A program made the translations under genes and the position numbers. The notes under the pieces are model-generated. The model was given only the letters and a program-made list of their open reading frames with translations. It searched no databases and was not told where the DNA came from. Positions 16,546 to 25,070 of a DNA stretch of 64,000 nucleotides are shown here, one piece after another (within the stretch, counting starts at the first letter, position 1; each line of letters starts with the position of its first letter). This DNA is from Lewinella sp. LCG006 (GTDB lineage: Bacteria; Bacteroidota; Bacteroidia; Chitinophagales; Saprospiraceae). The stretch lies in NCBI RefSeq assembly GCF_040784935.1, contig NZ_CP160680.1:2161501-2225500 (forward strand), given 5' to 3'.

Positions 16546-17364
16546 CTAAAAAGAAATCCGCTGCCCCTGGGCAGCAGTTTCCTCCGGAGGAAGAATCTCG
16601 CAATTGTCCCAAAGTCCTGTTTCCAGCGTAAGAGCGTAGGCGGCGGGTAACTTGTGTGCACGCATCTGCGCGGAAGCAGTGGCATGGTCGTATTCAAAGC
16701 TATGGTGCTCAAAATCAAAACCATTGCGATCATCGAGGAGCATGTACCATACGCGGGGAGTGCCATCATTGGCGGGCATCCCGATGACACCGGGATTCAA
16801 CCAGTACTTTTCTTTTTTTTCTTCACTAAAGGGTAGGCCACAATGTCCGCCAAGGATAAAATCAGCCTTCGCTGCACTTAAGTGTTTAGCCTTTTCCGCC
16901 CAGGGAGTAGAAGCAAAAATATAACCTGATACTTCCGTCGTAGAACCATGTATTACTCGGCCCTTCAGGCCAGCGTATTGAAATTCCAAGTGGTGCGGCA
17001 ATTGATGCATCCACTGAATAGCGTCTGGGCTTAAAACCGATTGTGCAAAAGGATACCACTGGCGGGAAAAAATATCACAGCGGCTACCATCATTAAAATC
17101 ACAGCCACAGTCCTCTTCGCCATCGCGTAATTGGAGTTCTACGTTTCCTGCAATACTGTGTATACCCCAAGATTTGACCTTTTGAACAACGGCTTCCGGA
17201 TCAGCGCAGTAACCAACGATATCACCCGTACAGATAATATTCTCAGGGGTAATGCCAAGATCAATGGCAATAGCCATCATTTTTTCCAAGGCTTGCAAAT
17301 TGCTGTACACGCCTCCAAAAACAAGCACCTTACCATGTAGAACACCTATGTTTTTAACCTGCAC
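16546..17364 (-). CDS. Metallophosphoesterase-fold protein with altered metal ligands
   Basis: 272 residues from a GTG at 17364 (no ATG until residue 29, beyond the first strand). The order of motifs is that of YfcE-like phosphoesterases, but key ligands differ. The usual D-x-H is 'FGGVYSNLQAL' (no Asp, Tyr for His). 'CTGDIVGYCADPE' keeps GD. The GNH(D/E) motif is 'AGNVE'. 'VIHGS' keeps its His. The GHTH motif is 'GHCG'. 'WLNPGVIGMPANDGTPRVWYML' closes the domain. An insert 'EDCGCDFNDGSRCD' adds cysteines. It may have no classic two-metal hydrolase activity or may use another metal arrangement. It overlaps the symporter gene by 11 bp, so the two are co-translated. Confidence 0.75.
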   Translation of the reverse strand: MQVKNIGVLHGKVLVFGGVYSNLQALEKMMAIAIDLGITPENIICTGDIVGYCADPEAVVQKVKSWGIHSIAGNVELQLRDGEEDCGCDFNDGSRCDIFSRQWYPFAQSVLSPDAIQWMHQLPHHLEFQYAGLKGRVIHGSTTEVSGYIFASTPWAEKAKHLSAAKADFILGGHCGLPFSEEKKEKYWLNPGVIGMPANDGTPRVWYMLLDDRNGFDFEHHSFEYDHATASAQMRAHKLPAAYALTLETGLWDNCEILPPEETAAQGQRISF

Positions 17365-18715
17365 TGTTGCTATTTTTTTGCATAATAAACGGAACCAGGA
17401 ACAAGATAATACAAGCCAGCGTACCGAGTATGTTTACTGTCAGCAAGTCGCCATATTTTCCAGGAAACCATACCCATTCGGCGGGAAACACACCAAAAGC
17501 AAGTACCAGCCCCGCCAGGATGCCCGCCCCTACGGCTAAATGAAAAGACCATGGCCCCGCCCGTAATTTCCAAAAGATAAACACGGGCGCCAAACCTAGT
17601 ACCATCGTGCCACTCACAGTGGTGGCAGACAATATTTCCGGATTGAAGAAAATGGGCAGCGTGCCCGCCACGGCAAAGAGCACCATCACCCATCGCCCGC
17701 GGCTAACGGTCTGGTTTTCGGGTTTACCCAAATCCACCACAAACAGCTTCGACGCAGAGGCAAAAGCCGAATCCAGCGTCGAAGCTGCGGAAGTGATCAT
17801 GATAAAATTCATCACCAACATGGCACCTACCCCCATAATCTTACTTACCTCTACCGCGGCTTGTCCGGCCAGCCCCTTCGTCTGCGCATAGATTCCTACA
17901 AAGCTAAAAAGCAGGATGCAGAAAAAACCGATCACCGCTGCGAGAAAAAAACTCTTGCGGGTCGTCGCTGGATCACTGATAAAGCCCCGGTCGGTCATTA
18001 CCGAATCGTGAAAGGGATAACTGAAGACCTGGATAAAGGCGACAAAAAGGAGGTTAAGACCACCACCCAAACTCCATTCGCCTGATTGCAAATAGGTGGT
18101 CACACCTCCTTTGGTACTGGGCAAGATAAGCCCTAGTACAATAAATAACAGCACTCCAAAAAGTACCATCTGAATAGCATCCGTAAGCAGCGAACTGCGC
18201 AGCCCACCTTTGAGGGTGTAAGCCAGCGTGAGCGCCGTAAAGACCAGTATCGACCAATAGTAATTGGCACTCCCCACCTCGCCAAAGTAACTGCCAATGA
18301 CCATGGTGTTGGACCAGACCTCGTTGTACAAACGAAACCCAACCAATAGCGAGAAAACAATGACGGCAGCATGCCCAAACCGGCTGGCCAAGAATTCGTG
18401 AATACTCCCAAAACCTCCCTTTACGCGGAGCTGATAGATAATGATCCCCGCCACGACAAAGGACAGATAATAGGCCGCATAAGCTACCCCTCCGACAATG
18501 CCAAAGGAGAGCCCCAGGTTAGCCGCATTGGTAATCGATTTAGCAAAAATCCAGGAGATCACCAGGCTGCTGGTGAGCAAAAAAACGCCTGGTTGCTGGC
18601 CATCACCAGCCGCAGCACTAAAAAAACTGGCTACCGTCCGCGACAGCGGAGCCGCAAAGAAAAAGGCCAGGCCAAAACCGGTAATCAAAAGCCACTGCCA
18701 GTGGATGGGTTCCAT
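17354..18715 (-). CDS. Sodium:solute symporter family protein
   Basis: 453 residues with about 12-13 hydrophobic segments, matching the SSS family. The recognisable features are the early unwound helix region 'LLTSSLVISWIFAKSITNAANLGLSFG', 'YTLKGGLRSSLLTDAIQMVLF' (the family's 'GG..AV..TD..Q' signature, about residues 165-186) and 'MNFIMITSAASTLDSAFASASKLFVVDL' around residues 300-328. It should couple sodium entry to uptake of a solute across the inner membrane; the substrate cannot be told. The gene is upstream of, and overlaps, the phosphoesterase gene. Its start lies ~245 bp from the SusD stop, behind several palindromic repeats. Confidence 0.9.
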   Translation of the reverse strand: MEPIHWQWLLITGFGLAFFFAAPLSRTVASFFSAAAGDGQQPGVFLLTSSLVISWIFAKSITNAANLGLSFGIVGGVAYAAYYLSFVVAGIIIYQLRVKGGFGSIHEFLASRFGHAAVIVFSLLVGFRLYNEVWSNTMVIGSYFGEVGSANYYWSILVFTALTLAYTLKGGLRSSLLTDAIQMVLFGVLLFIVLGLILPSTKGGVTTYLQSGEWSLGGGLNLLFVAFIQVFSYPFHDSVMTDRGFISDPATTRKSFFLAAVIGFFCILLFSFVGIYAQTKGLAGQAAVEVSKIMGVGAMLVMNFIMITSAASTLDSAFASASKLFVVDLGKPENQTVSRGRWVMVLFAVAGTLPIFFNPEILSATTVSGTMVLGLAPVFIFWKLRAGPWSFHLAVGAGILAGLVLAFGVFPAEWVWFPGKYGDLLTVNILGTLACIILFLVPFIMQKNSNSAG

Positions 18716-18793
18716 ATTTTACGTTTTTTGGTGCGAGGTGCGATGGTGTAAGGTGCGGTGGCGGTCGTGCGATCATCCCCTTACCTCGTACCC

Positions 18794-18891
18794 AATCGTA
18801 CCAATACGATTATACGATCAACGCACCCTAATCGTACCAATACGATTGTACGATCAGAATACTAAATCGTACCAATGCGATCATACATTCA
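18794..18891. repeat. Three tandem copies of a 27-bp palindromic repeat
   Basis: Copies at 18794-18820, 18830-18856 and 18865-18891 share the core AATCGTACCAATACGATT, a perfect 7-4-7 inverted repeat, followed by a half-repeat 'TACGATCA'. The third copy has diverged. The spacing is 35-36 bp with 8-9 bp between copies. It lies between the SusD stop and the symporter start. Confidence 0.8.
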
Positions 18892-18909
18892 TGCCCACAC
18901 GGTGGTGCA

Positions 18910-18937
18910 GTGGAGACGCGATGCATCACGTCTCCAC
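18910..18937. repeat. 28-bp palindrome of the GAGACGCGATGCATC type
   Basis: GTGGAGACG and CGTCTCCAC flank a 'cgatgcatca' centre. Palindromes of this general form recur between genes in many bacterial genomes, as far as I recall. It sits 23 bp behind the SusD stop and could also end that transcript. Confidence 0.65.
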
Positions 18938-18959
18938 TACACGACAACCAACACCACAA

Positions 18960-20411
18960 TTAATCCACATCCCACCACACCCGGCTGTTGATGCTATTGT
19001 CATTGGTAGCGGCTGCCGCGGTGGTGTAATTGGCCGCATTCAGAGCTGCCTCCTCCGTAGGGTAAGGCATCCTCACGGGGATCAAGTCGTTATTCAAGCT
19101 GGCGGCAATGGTCTTCAGTGCAGGAAAGCCTGTTCTGCGATATTCAATCCAGCCTTCGTAGCCATTGATGATGTTGGCCAACCACTTTTGGGTGATGATT
19201 TGCTCGATCTTATTGGCACCGTTGAGACCGTAGGCCGCAGCACCAGTGCTAAGGTAATCAGTCGGTAATGGCGTTTGCCAGTAGGCAAAAGCTTGTGTTA
19301 CGCCCAGCTCATACAAGGCCTGAGCGTCAGCATTGATCAAGCCGCGTTCGGCTGCTTCCGCCAGGAAGAAGTGCGTCTCCCAAGCCGTCAGGAAGTTGGC
19401 ATCAAGATCGCCGGTATGTTCCCGGAAGATGGTGCCTGTCAGCGAGTAATCAGCGACCGAGATCGATGTTTGGGAGGCGTCGGGGCCGTTGAGCAGTCCT
19501 TGGTATTGGGTCTGACCAGGGTCATTACCAATGGGGCGAAACCACACGGCCTGGCGAGGATCTTCCAGTTCGGTCAGTATTTCCTGGATGGTTGCTGACA
19601 TAATGAAAAGGTTGAAATCTCCAGCCCGCAGGTTGGCCATTCGGAAGTTGTTGGGCTGCCCGTCGGTGAAATCAAAGGTCGCGTTCTGCTCATTGGTGCT
19701 CAGGTAGTTGCCTGCGTCATAGAGTGCCTGCAAATCAGCACCAACATCCTGCCGGTCAGCAATACGCATCAGGGCTTTTATGCGCAAAGAATTCGCAAAA
19801 CGTACCCAGCCCGATAGGTCACCACCGAAAAGAATGTCACCTGACAAAGGAATGCTTCCCTGGTAATTTTCCAACGCAGCTACGCCAGCCTCCAGGTTGG
19901 CCAAAATTCCCGCCGGAGCGGTATAGATAGCTTCTTGTGCATCGTAGGCCGGACTTACTTCTCCTTGTGCACCTTTTAAGGCTTCACTGTAGGGAACGTC
20001 GCCAAAAATATCGGTGAGTGCCATCGTCAGATAGGCTTTCATGATCAGGGCTGGCCCCTCGTAAACGGCTAAAGCATCGTTGGCTTTCACCTGTTCCAGA
20101 ATAAGCTCATTGTCGCGCAGGTTGGTATAAAGGATTGGCCATGGATTGCCCCCTACCTGCGGCTCCATAAGGCTATGGCGGTCAAATAAGTTAAAGTCAA
20201 TGGCAGTAAAATACTGCCCCAATAGGTTGCCGGCCACAAATCCTTCGTAAGACATTTCGTCTCCGTAGTCGTAAATCACCTGGCGCAACAATAAGCCAGG
20301 TTGCACTTCAATGGGTGCATTGGGGTTGGTATTGATTTCCTCGAAGCCTTCCGTACAAGCCAGCAGGCTGATCAGAAAACCGAAAAGGAAGAGGTATTTT
20401 ATATTTTTCAT
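18960..20411 (-). CDS. SusD/RagB-like nutrient-binding lipoprotein
   Basis: 483 residues with a lipoprotein signal peptide (lipobox SLLA-C, Cys near residue 19). It is followed by the start typical of the SusD-like_2 branch, 'EGFEEINTNPNAP....P..LLRQVIYDYG', and the TPR-like 'KAYLTMALTDIFGDVPYSEAL' near residues 125-145. The C-terminal region has 'KIEQIITQKWLANIINGYEGWIEYRRTGFPAL', the family's conserved helix and 'R.TG.P' motif. It should form a lid on the SusC transporter encoded upstream on the same strand (235 bp gap) and bind the substrate at the surface. There is no glycoside hydrolase nearby, so the substrate may be a peptide or other oligomer instead of a glycan. Confidence 0.93.
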   Translation of the reverse strand: MKNIKYLFLFGFLISLLACTEGFEEINTNPNAPIEVQPGLLLRQVIYDYGDEMSYEGFVAGNLLGQYFTAIDFNLFDRHSLMEPQVGGNPWPILYTNLRDNELILEQVKANDALAVYEGPALIMKAYLTMALTDIFGDVPYSEALKGAQGEVSPAYDAQEAIYTAPAGILANLEAGVAALENYQGSIPLSGDILFGGDLSGWVRFANSLRIKALMRIADRQDVGADLQALYDAGNYLSTNEQNATFDFTDGQPNNFRMANLRAGDFNLFIMSATIQEILTELEDPRQAVWFRPIGNDPGQTQYQGLLNGPDASQTSISVADYSLTGTIFREHTGDLDANFLTAWETHFFLAEAAERGLINADAQALYELGVTQAFAYWQTPLPTDYLSTGAAAYGLNGANKIEQIITQKWLANIINGYEGWIEYRRTGFPALKTIAASLNNDLIPVRMPYPTEEAALNAANYTTAAAATNDNSINSRVWWDVD

Positions 20412-20513
20412 CTTTTTGATGTTAAAGTCTTGAATAATTTGAGACGGAAAATCCCGCTCATTTTTTTGCCACTAAGGCACTAAAACACGGAAGGCCACGA
20501 AAGTTTTTTTTTT

Positions 20514-20621
20514 GCCGCGGAGGTACGAACCTGCCTGCCAGCAAGCTGGCCTTGCAGGTAGGGACACAGAGGTTTTTATTAAAACCTCCTAAAAAACCTC
20601 CGTGCCACCGTGCCTCTGTGG
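20514..20621. repeat. Palindromic intergenic element with a second palindrome inside one arm
   Basis: The outer arms are 'GCCGCGGAGGTACG...GGACACAGAGGTTTTT' (left) and 'AAAAACCTCCGTGCCACCGTGCCTCTGTGGC' type sequence (right, 20591-20621). The left arm is interrupted by a 31-bp palindrome at 20529-20559 (ACCTGC..GCCAGC-AA-GCTGGC..GCAGGT). The element fills the gap between the SusC stop and the SusD start. Confidence 0.75.
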
Positions 20622-20646
20622 CTAATTGTTCACGAAGTATGCCCCT

Positions 20647-23600
20647 CTAGAAGTTGAGTCCTACTTTCAATCCCCAACTGCGGGTGGTAGCGTAAGACAT
20701 ATCCTCTACACCACTCACAAATTGCGAACCTTGTACCGCCAATTGCTCAGGATCAAAATGAGGGATGGCCGAGAAGGCGTAGAGGTTACGACCAATCAGC
20801 GACAGCTTCAGTGAGCGGCCTTCCCGCAGGAATGCGCCTCTGTTTTCGAAGGTATACCCCAGGCTGAATTCCCGAATCTTGAGGTAAGAAGCATCGTACG
20901 TATTGTTCTCCTCGTGGTTGCGGTCGTAGTACTGGCGGTAGTAGCTCTCTGCACTCACCGCGGTCGTATTAGGGCTGTACACGGGATTTTCCTGGCTTCC
21001 GGTATTCACCACACCGACGGCGATGATGCCTTCGTCAGGGCGGTTTTCGGTTTCCAATAATTGCCCAGCGACACCTGCCAAAGCTTGGGTACGAGACACC
21101 AACACGCCTCCCTGGCGCCAATCCAACAGCAAACCAAGGTTCCAGTTTTTATAGGTAAACCGATTGCTAAAGCCGAGGATAAAGTCAGGGTTATAGTTGC
21201 CCAGTAATTGCAGGTTGTTATCGACAATATAACGACCGTTGCCATCAATGATGAAGTCGCCATTATCGTTGCGTAAGTAGCCCGTACCGTACATATCACC
21301 GATGCGGCCACCTTCTTCTACCTGGAACCAGACGGTTTGATTGACGTTGTCGTATACCCGAGAGTAGGCCAGCGTCAGGCGATCAATTCCGGAAGGCAAT
21401 TCTTCCACTGTTGCCTGGTTGGTACTAAAGTTGACCTGAGCATCCCAGCGGAAGTCGGTTTTATAAATAGGGGTTAATCCCAAAATCACCTCGACACCAC
21501 GGGAACGCACTTCACCGCCATTGACGACCTGCTCGCTGTAGCCTGAAGAAATAGGCACCGGCAGCGCGATGATCTGGTTGTTGGTACGTGCATCGTAATA
21601 AGTCACATCCAGACGAATGCGGTCGTCTTTGAAGCGAAGATCAGCGCCGAACTCTACGGAGCTGGTTTCTTCTGGCAGCAAGTTGCCGTTGGCAATCAGC
21701 GACTGTGCGCTGAAGGTAGGTTGTGCACTGAAGGGAGTCTGCGCAACAAAAGCACCCGTCGTTTGGTAAGGGCCTGTATCGTTCCCTACTTGTGCCCAAC
21801 TTGCACGCAGCTTGGCAAAGGAAACCACCTGGGGCAACTCAATCAGGTTGGAAAGCACCAAACTGCTCGAAACAGAAGGGTAGAAGAAAGAGGTGTTGTC
21901 GGTAGAACGTGGCGTAGCCAAAGCGCTCGACCAATCATTGCGTCCGGTAATGTCTACGAAAAGGAAATTTTTATAGCCCAACTTCGCGATCCCATAAACA
22001 CTGTTGATGCGCTTCTGCGAACTGAAGTCAAAGACTTCAATGGGAGAGGCCGCATTGGTCAATTTGAAAATTCCGGGTTGCGCCAAACTGAGGGCCTGCG
22101 ACTGGGAAGTTTGCGCCACTTGGTCGAGGCGGTTCGCTCCAGCAGAAATATCAACAGAGAAATCACCGAGCTGATCGTGGAAGTTCAGCAACAGGTCGGT
22201 GTTGTTTTCCCGGTAAAAGACATTGTGCTCCGCGTAGGCTCCATTGCTAAAGCGGTTGGAACTGAAGTTGCGTAAAAAGCGGCGGTCTTCGTCCGAGTAA
22301 TCCATCCCGGTGCGGAAGATGAGTTCCCACTTGTCACCAAAATCATAGGCCGCCGAGAGGTTGCCAAATACTCGATCGCGTTGGAAGGAATTGCGGTTTT
22401 CCAGAAGGATAAAATAGGGATTATCAAAGAAGGTATAATTGAAACTGTATTGTTGAATACCTTCCAAGCCGGGCTGCCAGTAATCCCTCAGGTTGTCTAT
22501 ATTAAGTGAACGTGGGCCCCAGGCGACCAGTGAGTAGTTGATATTTTCCGACCCGTAGCCATTGGCCGGACGGTTATCACTATTGGAGTTGATGTAGTTG
22601 ATAGAAGCGTTGATCCGCAAGCGATCCGTTGGGCGAAAACCCAATTTGGCAGCGATGGTTTGTCGATCCAGATTGACGCCGGGAATAATGGAATTGCTGC
22701 GCATATCCGTGAAGGAGAGCCGGTAATTGCCGCGTTCATCTCCGGCACCAATTGCCAGGTTGTTGATGGTGGTAGTACCGGTTTCGTAGAAGTTTTTGAG
22801 GTTATCAGGGTGAGACTCAAAGAGGGTGGGCGTAATCGGAGCACCGCCGTGTACCGCTACATCGCCACCACGTACGACCTTCCCATCGATGGTTGTGACG
22901 GGGCTATCGAACTGAGGCACCAACACACCCGCATCGAGGCGTGGGCCCCAGCTGTAGCTGATGTTATCATTCGTGCCACCGCCCAGGCCATCCACAAAAG
23001 CAAACTGACCAGAATTTCCCTGACCATAGCTATTTTGAAATTCCGGTAGCTGAAACGCCGTTTCCACGAATGTGGTAGAATTAAAACTGATCCCCAGTCC
23101 TGTACGCTCAGTGCCATTTTTAGTGGTTACGATGATGACACCGTTGGCCGCACGCGTACCGTATAATGCAGCCGCACTTGGGCCTTTGAGTACCGACACC
23201 GACGCGACATCATCTGCATTGATTTCCATACCGCCATTCCCAAAATCCACTTCCTGGAATCCCGCCGCAGCATCGTTAGTAAAGTTGATAATCGAGTTGT
23301 TATTGATCGGAATACCATCAACCACAAAGAGTGGATTATTGTTGGTGAAGGAAGCTTCCCCCCGAATCGTAATCTTGGAAGTAGACCCTACCCCGGTGGC
23401 GCCCTGACTGACGGTAACACCAGCTACCTGAGCCGCCAGATTGTCAACAAAATTGGGCGATTTCACATCGGAAATATCGCTGCCGTCAATGCGCTGCACT
23501 GCGTAACCCAGGTCGCGAGAAGAACGCTCCAGACCAAGGGCCGTCACGACCACCTCATTGAGCAAGGTCGTACTAGAGGAGAGTTTTACGGAGTATTCCC

Positions 23601-23862
23601 CGACGCCCATGGTAGGTACTTCGCTGGCTTTATACCCCACATAGGTAAAGACCAACACTACTTCGGGTTTACTGATCGTCAGTTCATATTTACCATCGAG
23701 GTCAGTGGTAGTACCGCGAACAGTACCTTTTTCCTGAATACTTACCCCTGTGAGTGTTTCACCGGTTTCCAGATCAGTGACCGTTCCGTAAACCCGCAGA
23801 TTTTGAGCCTGCAATCCGATGCTTAGAAAAAGCAGCAGACTTAGTGTGTAAAAGATTTTCAT
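20647..23862 (-). CDS. SusC/RagA-family TonB-linked outer-membrane transporter
   Basis: 1,071 residues with a signal peptide (MKIFYTLSLLLFLSIGLQAQ). It has a carboxypeptidase-D-like domain (~22-105, 'VYGTVTDLETGETLTGVSIQEKGT..GT.TDLDGKYEL'), then a plug domain with the SusC signature 'SVLKGPSAAALYGTRAANGVIIVTTKNG' (~220-250). A 22-strand barrel region follows, ending in 'SYATTRSWGLKVGLNF' with the terminal aromatic. It imports oligomers captured by the SusD partner, energised by TonB. The upstream region holds a 165-bp palindromic element, so its promoter must lie within or upstream of that element. Confidence 0.95.
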   Translation of the reverse strand: MKIFYTLSLLLFLSIGLQAQNLRVYGTVTDLETGETLTGVSIQEKGTVRGTTTDLDGKYELTISKPEVVLVFTYVGYKASEVPTMGVGEYSVKLSSSTTLLNEVVVTALGLERSSRDLGYAVQRIDGSDISDVKSPNFVDNLAAQVAGVTVSQGATGVGSTSKITIRGEASFTNNNPLFVVDGIPINNNSIINFTNDAAAGFQEVDFGNGGMEINADDVASVSVLKGPSAAALYGTRAANGVIIVTTKNGTERTGLGISFNSTTFVETAFQLPEFQNSYGQGNSGQFAFVDGLGGGTNDNISYSWGPRLDAGVLVPQFDSPVTTIDGKVVRGGDVAVHGGAPITPTLFESHPDNLKNFYETGTTTINNLAIGAGDERGNYRLSFTDMRSNSIIPGVNLDRQTIAAKLGFRPTDRLRINASINYINSNSDNRPANGYGSENINYSLVAWGPRSLNIDNLRDYWQPGLEGIQQYSFNYTFFDNPYFILLENRNSFQRDRVFGNLSAAYDFGDKWELIFRTGMDYSDEDRRFLRNFSSNRFSNGAYAEHNVFYRENNTDLLLNFHDQLGDFSVDISAGANRLDQVAQTSQSQALSLAQPGIFKLTNAASPIEVFDFSSQKRINSVYGIAKLGYKNFLFVDITGRNDWSSALATPRSTDNTSFFYPSVSSSLVLSNLIELPQVVSFAKLRASWAQVGNDTGPYQTTGAFVAQTPFSAQPTFSAQSLIANGNLLPEETSSVEFGADLRFKDDRIRLDVTYYDARTNNQIIALPVPISSGYSEQVVNGGEVRSRGVEVILGLTPIYKTDFRWDAQVNFSTNQATVEELPSGIDRLTLAYSRVYDNVNQTVWFQVEEGGRIGDMYGTGYLRNDNGDFIIDGNGRYIVDNNLQLLGNYNPDFILGFSNRFTYKNWNLGLLLDWRQGGVLVSRTQALAGVAGQLLETENRPDEGIIAVGVVNTGSQENPVYSPNTTAVSAESYYRQYYDRNHEENNTYDASYLKIREFSLGYTFENRGAFLREGRSLKLSLIGRNLYAFSAIPHFDPEQLAVQGSQFVSGVEDMSYATTRSWGLKVGLNF

Positions 23863-23931
23863 AAAAAATATTGAATAACAGAGGACTCCTGCCTGATGAG
23901 AGGCAAGCCCTGAGTGTAATTAATAGAATAA

Positions 23932-24096
23932 TAGACTTGTTCGGCCGGGAACATTTGGGGGCGGACTTGCTCTCTTCTGCTCCCACTTCGCAACCAAAGT
24001 GGTCACGTAGCTAAGGCTATGTTCCCACTTTGTTCGCTTGCGGGAACAAAAGACAGCTACGTCTTCCCACCAAAGCCCCCCGGACGAACAAGTCTA
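23932..24096. repeat. 165-bp palindromic element with TAGACTTGTTCG ends
   Basis: Perfect 12-bp inverted ends TAGACTTGTTCG (23932-23943 and 24085-24096) extend with one mismatch to about 18 bp (CCGGG). Inner pairs include ACGTAGCT/AGCTACGT and GTTCCC/GGGAAC, so the whole element can fold on itself. The ends match those of the element at 47792-47953 in 15 of 18 positions. It lies in the SusC upstream region, beginning 70 bp before its start codon. Confidence 0.8.
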
Positions 24097-24199
24097 ATGA
24101 TCTGGTAAAGACACAGGACGGGCAGCTGGATAGTGCTACCTATACCGAGTGTGGTACCAGAGAAAAGAAGAACTTATTCCTTGAAGAAGTACATCGTTA

Positions 24200-24895
24200 T
24201 CAGTCCCAAACGGGTGGGCCACGATGCTGAGGAAAGGTGATAATTCGCAGTAAGGGAATCGTGGTGATTTTCAACAAAACGCTGAAAGCAGTTCCCTCTT
24301 GCAAACAAGCACTTAACCGGCGGGCGACAAGCCCCGTTTGGTAATGCCGGAAAAAATGCCAGAAATCAGCAGCTGTATCAATATCGGTTAACCCACAAAG
24401 GCGAGTAACGGATAAGTTTTTTTCGGAGATATAGTGCTGCCAGGAAGCCTGCAAATCTGGCGTCTCCCAAAGAAGATTCAAGAACAGATGGCGATCATAG
24501 GCGGCGCGATTGATACCAATGAGGTAGACACCACCATCGAGTGCTGGCCCCAGCACCAATTGCCCCGTAAGCAAGGCCCTATTGGCTTTGTGCAATAGCC
24601 CTGCACTCAGGCCAGGGCTATCATTGCCAATCACCAATACATTATCGTAACCATTTTTAAAAACACCTTCCAATGCGTTGGTCAGACGTTCGCCGAAAGT
24701 GTCGCCGCTTTGTTGAGCGCTGTAGCAGGTAAAAAGCGGGAGTTTGGTTTTGCGGGCTTGTCGCAAACTATGTTTCAGCAAAACACGAATTGCCTCCTGA
24801 CTGCGTCGGAAGGTGAATTTTTTAGTAGTAGCCTCTTCCTGAGGGTTGCGACTAAAAAATAAAATGGCGGTTTGTTGCTGTTCTATTAAGCCCAT
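24200..24895 (-). CDS. DUF2064 (TIGR04282-like) glycosyltransferase family protein
   Basis: 231 residues from the ATG at 24895; a TTG eight codons upstream is less likely. Visible motifs are 'QTAILFFSRNP.EEA..K' at the N-terminus, the 'TFGERLTNALEGVFKNGYDNVLVIGNDSPGL' segment (~88-120) and 'LVLGPALDGGVYLIGINR' with 'LFLNLLWETP' after it. These define the nucleotidyl/glycosyltransferase-A fold of DUF2064. Some relatives are linked to arsenosugar synthesis; no arsenic gene lies nearby, so that role is not supported here. The canonical N-terminal 'PGKVKTRL' is replaced by 'EATTKKF', which may weaken nucleotide-sugar binding. Confidence 0.75.
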   Translation of the reverse strand: MGLIEQQQTAILFFSRNPQEEATTKKFTFRRSQEAIRVLLKHSLRQARKTKLPLFTCYSAQQSGDTFGERLTNALEGVFKNGYDNVLVIGNDSPGLSAGLLHKANRALLTGQLVLGPALDGGVYLIGINRAAYDRHLFLNLLWETPDLQASWQHYISEKNLSVTRLCGLTDIDTAADFWHFFRHYQTGLVARRLSACLQEGTAFSVLLKITTIPLLRIITFPQHRGPPVWD

Positions 24896-25070
24896 AACTA
24901 TCCGCAATGATACCAACAATTAGCGGTTGTAATCGTCTTAATTAGGACAAAATTTATAAGTTGGTGGGGCGGAACTTAAGTGATGCTACAGATGCCTGCT
25001 GCTGTACTAAATGTTGTGACTTCGGCTACATTGAATTCATGGATGAATTCAATTCATGGTTTTTATTTGT

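Noticed and set aside
18794-18891. Possible CRISPR array
   Set aside because: Repeats are regular, but the intervals are only 8-9 bp, there are three copies, and no cas gene is near. They are tandem palindromes instead.
21721-22275. 184-codon ORF opposite SusC
   Set aside because: Antisense shadow of a well-supported barrel gene; no recognisable protein features.
24200-24895. Arsenosugar biosynthesis role
   Set aside because: The fold matches TIGR04282/DUF2064, but no arsenic methyltransferase or radical SAM partner is nearby and the N-terminal motif is altered.
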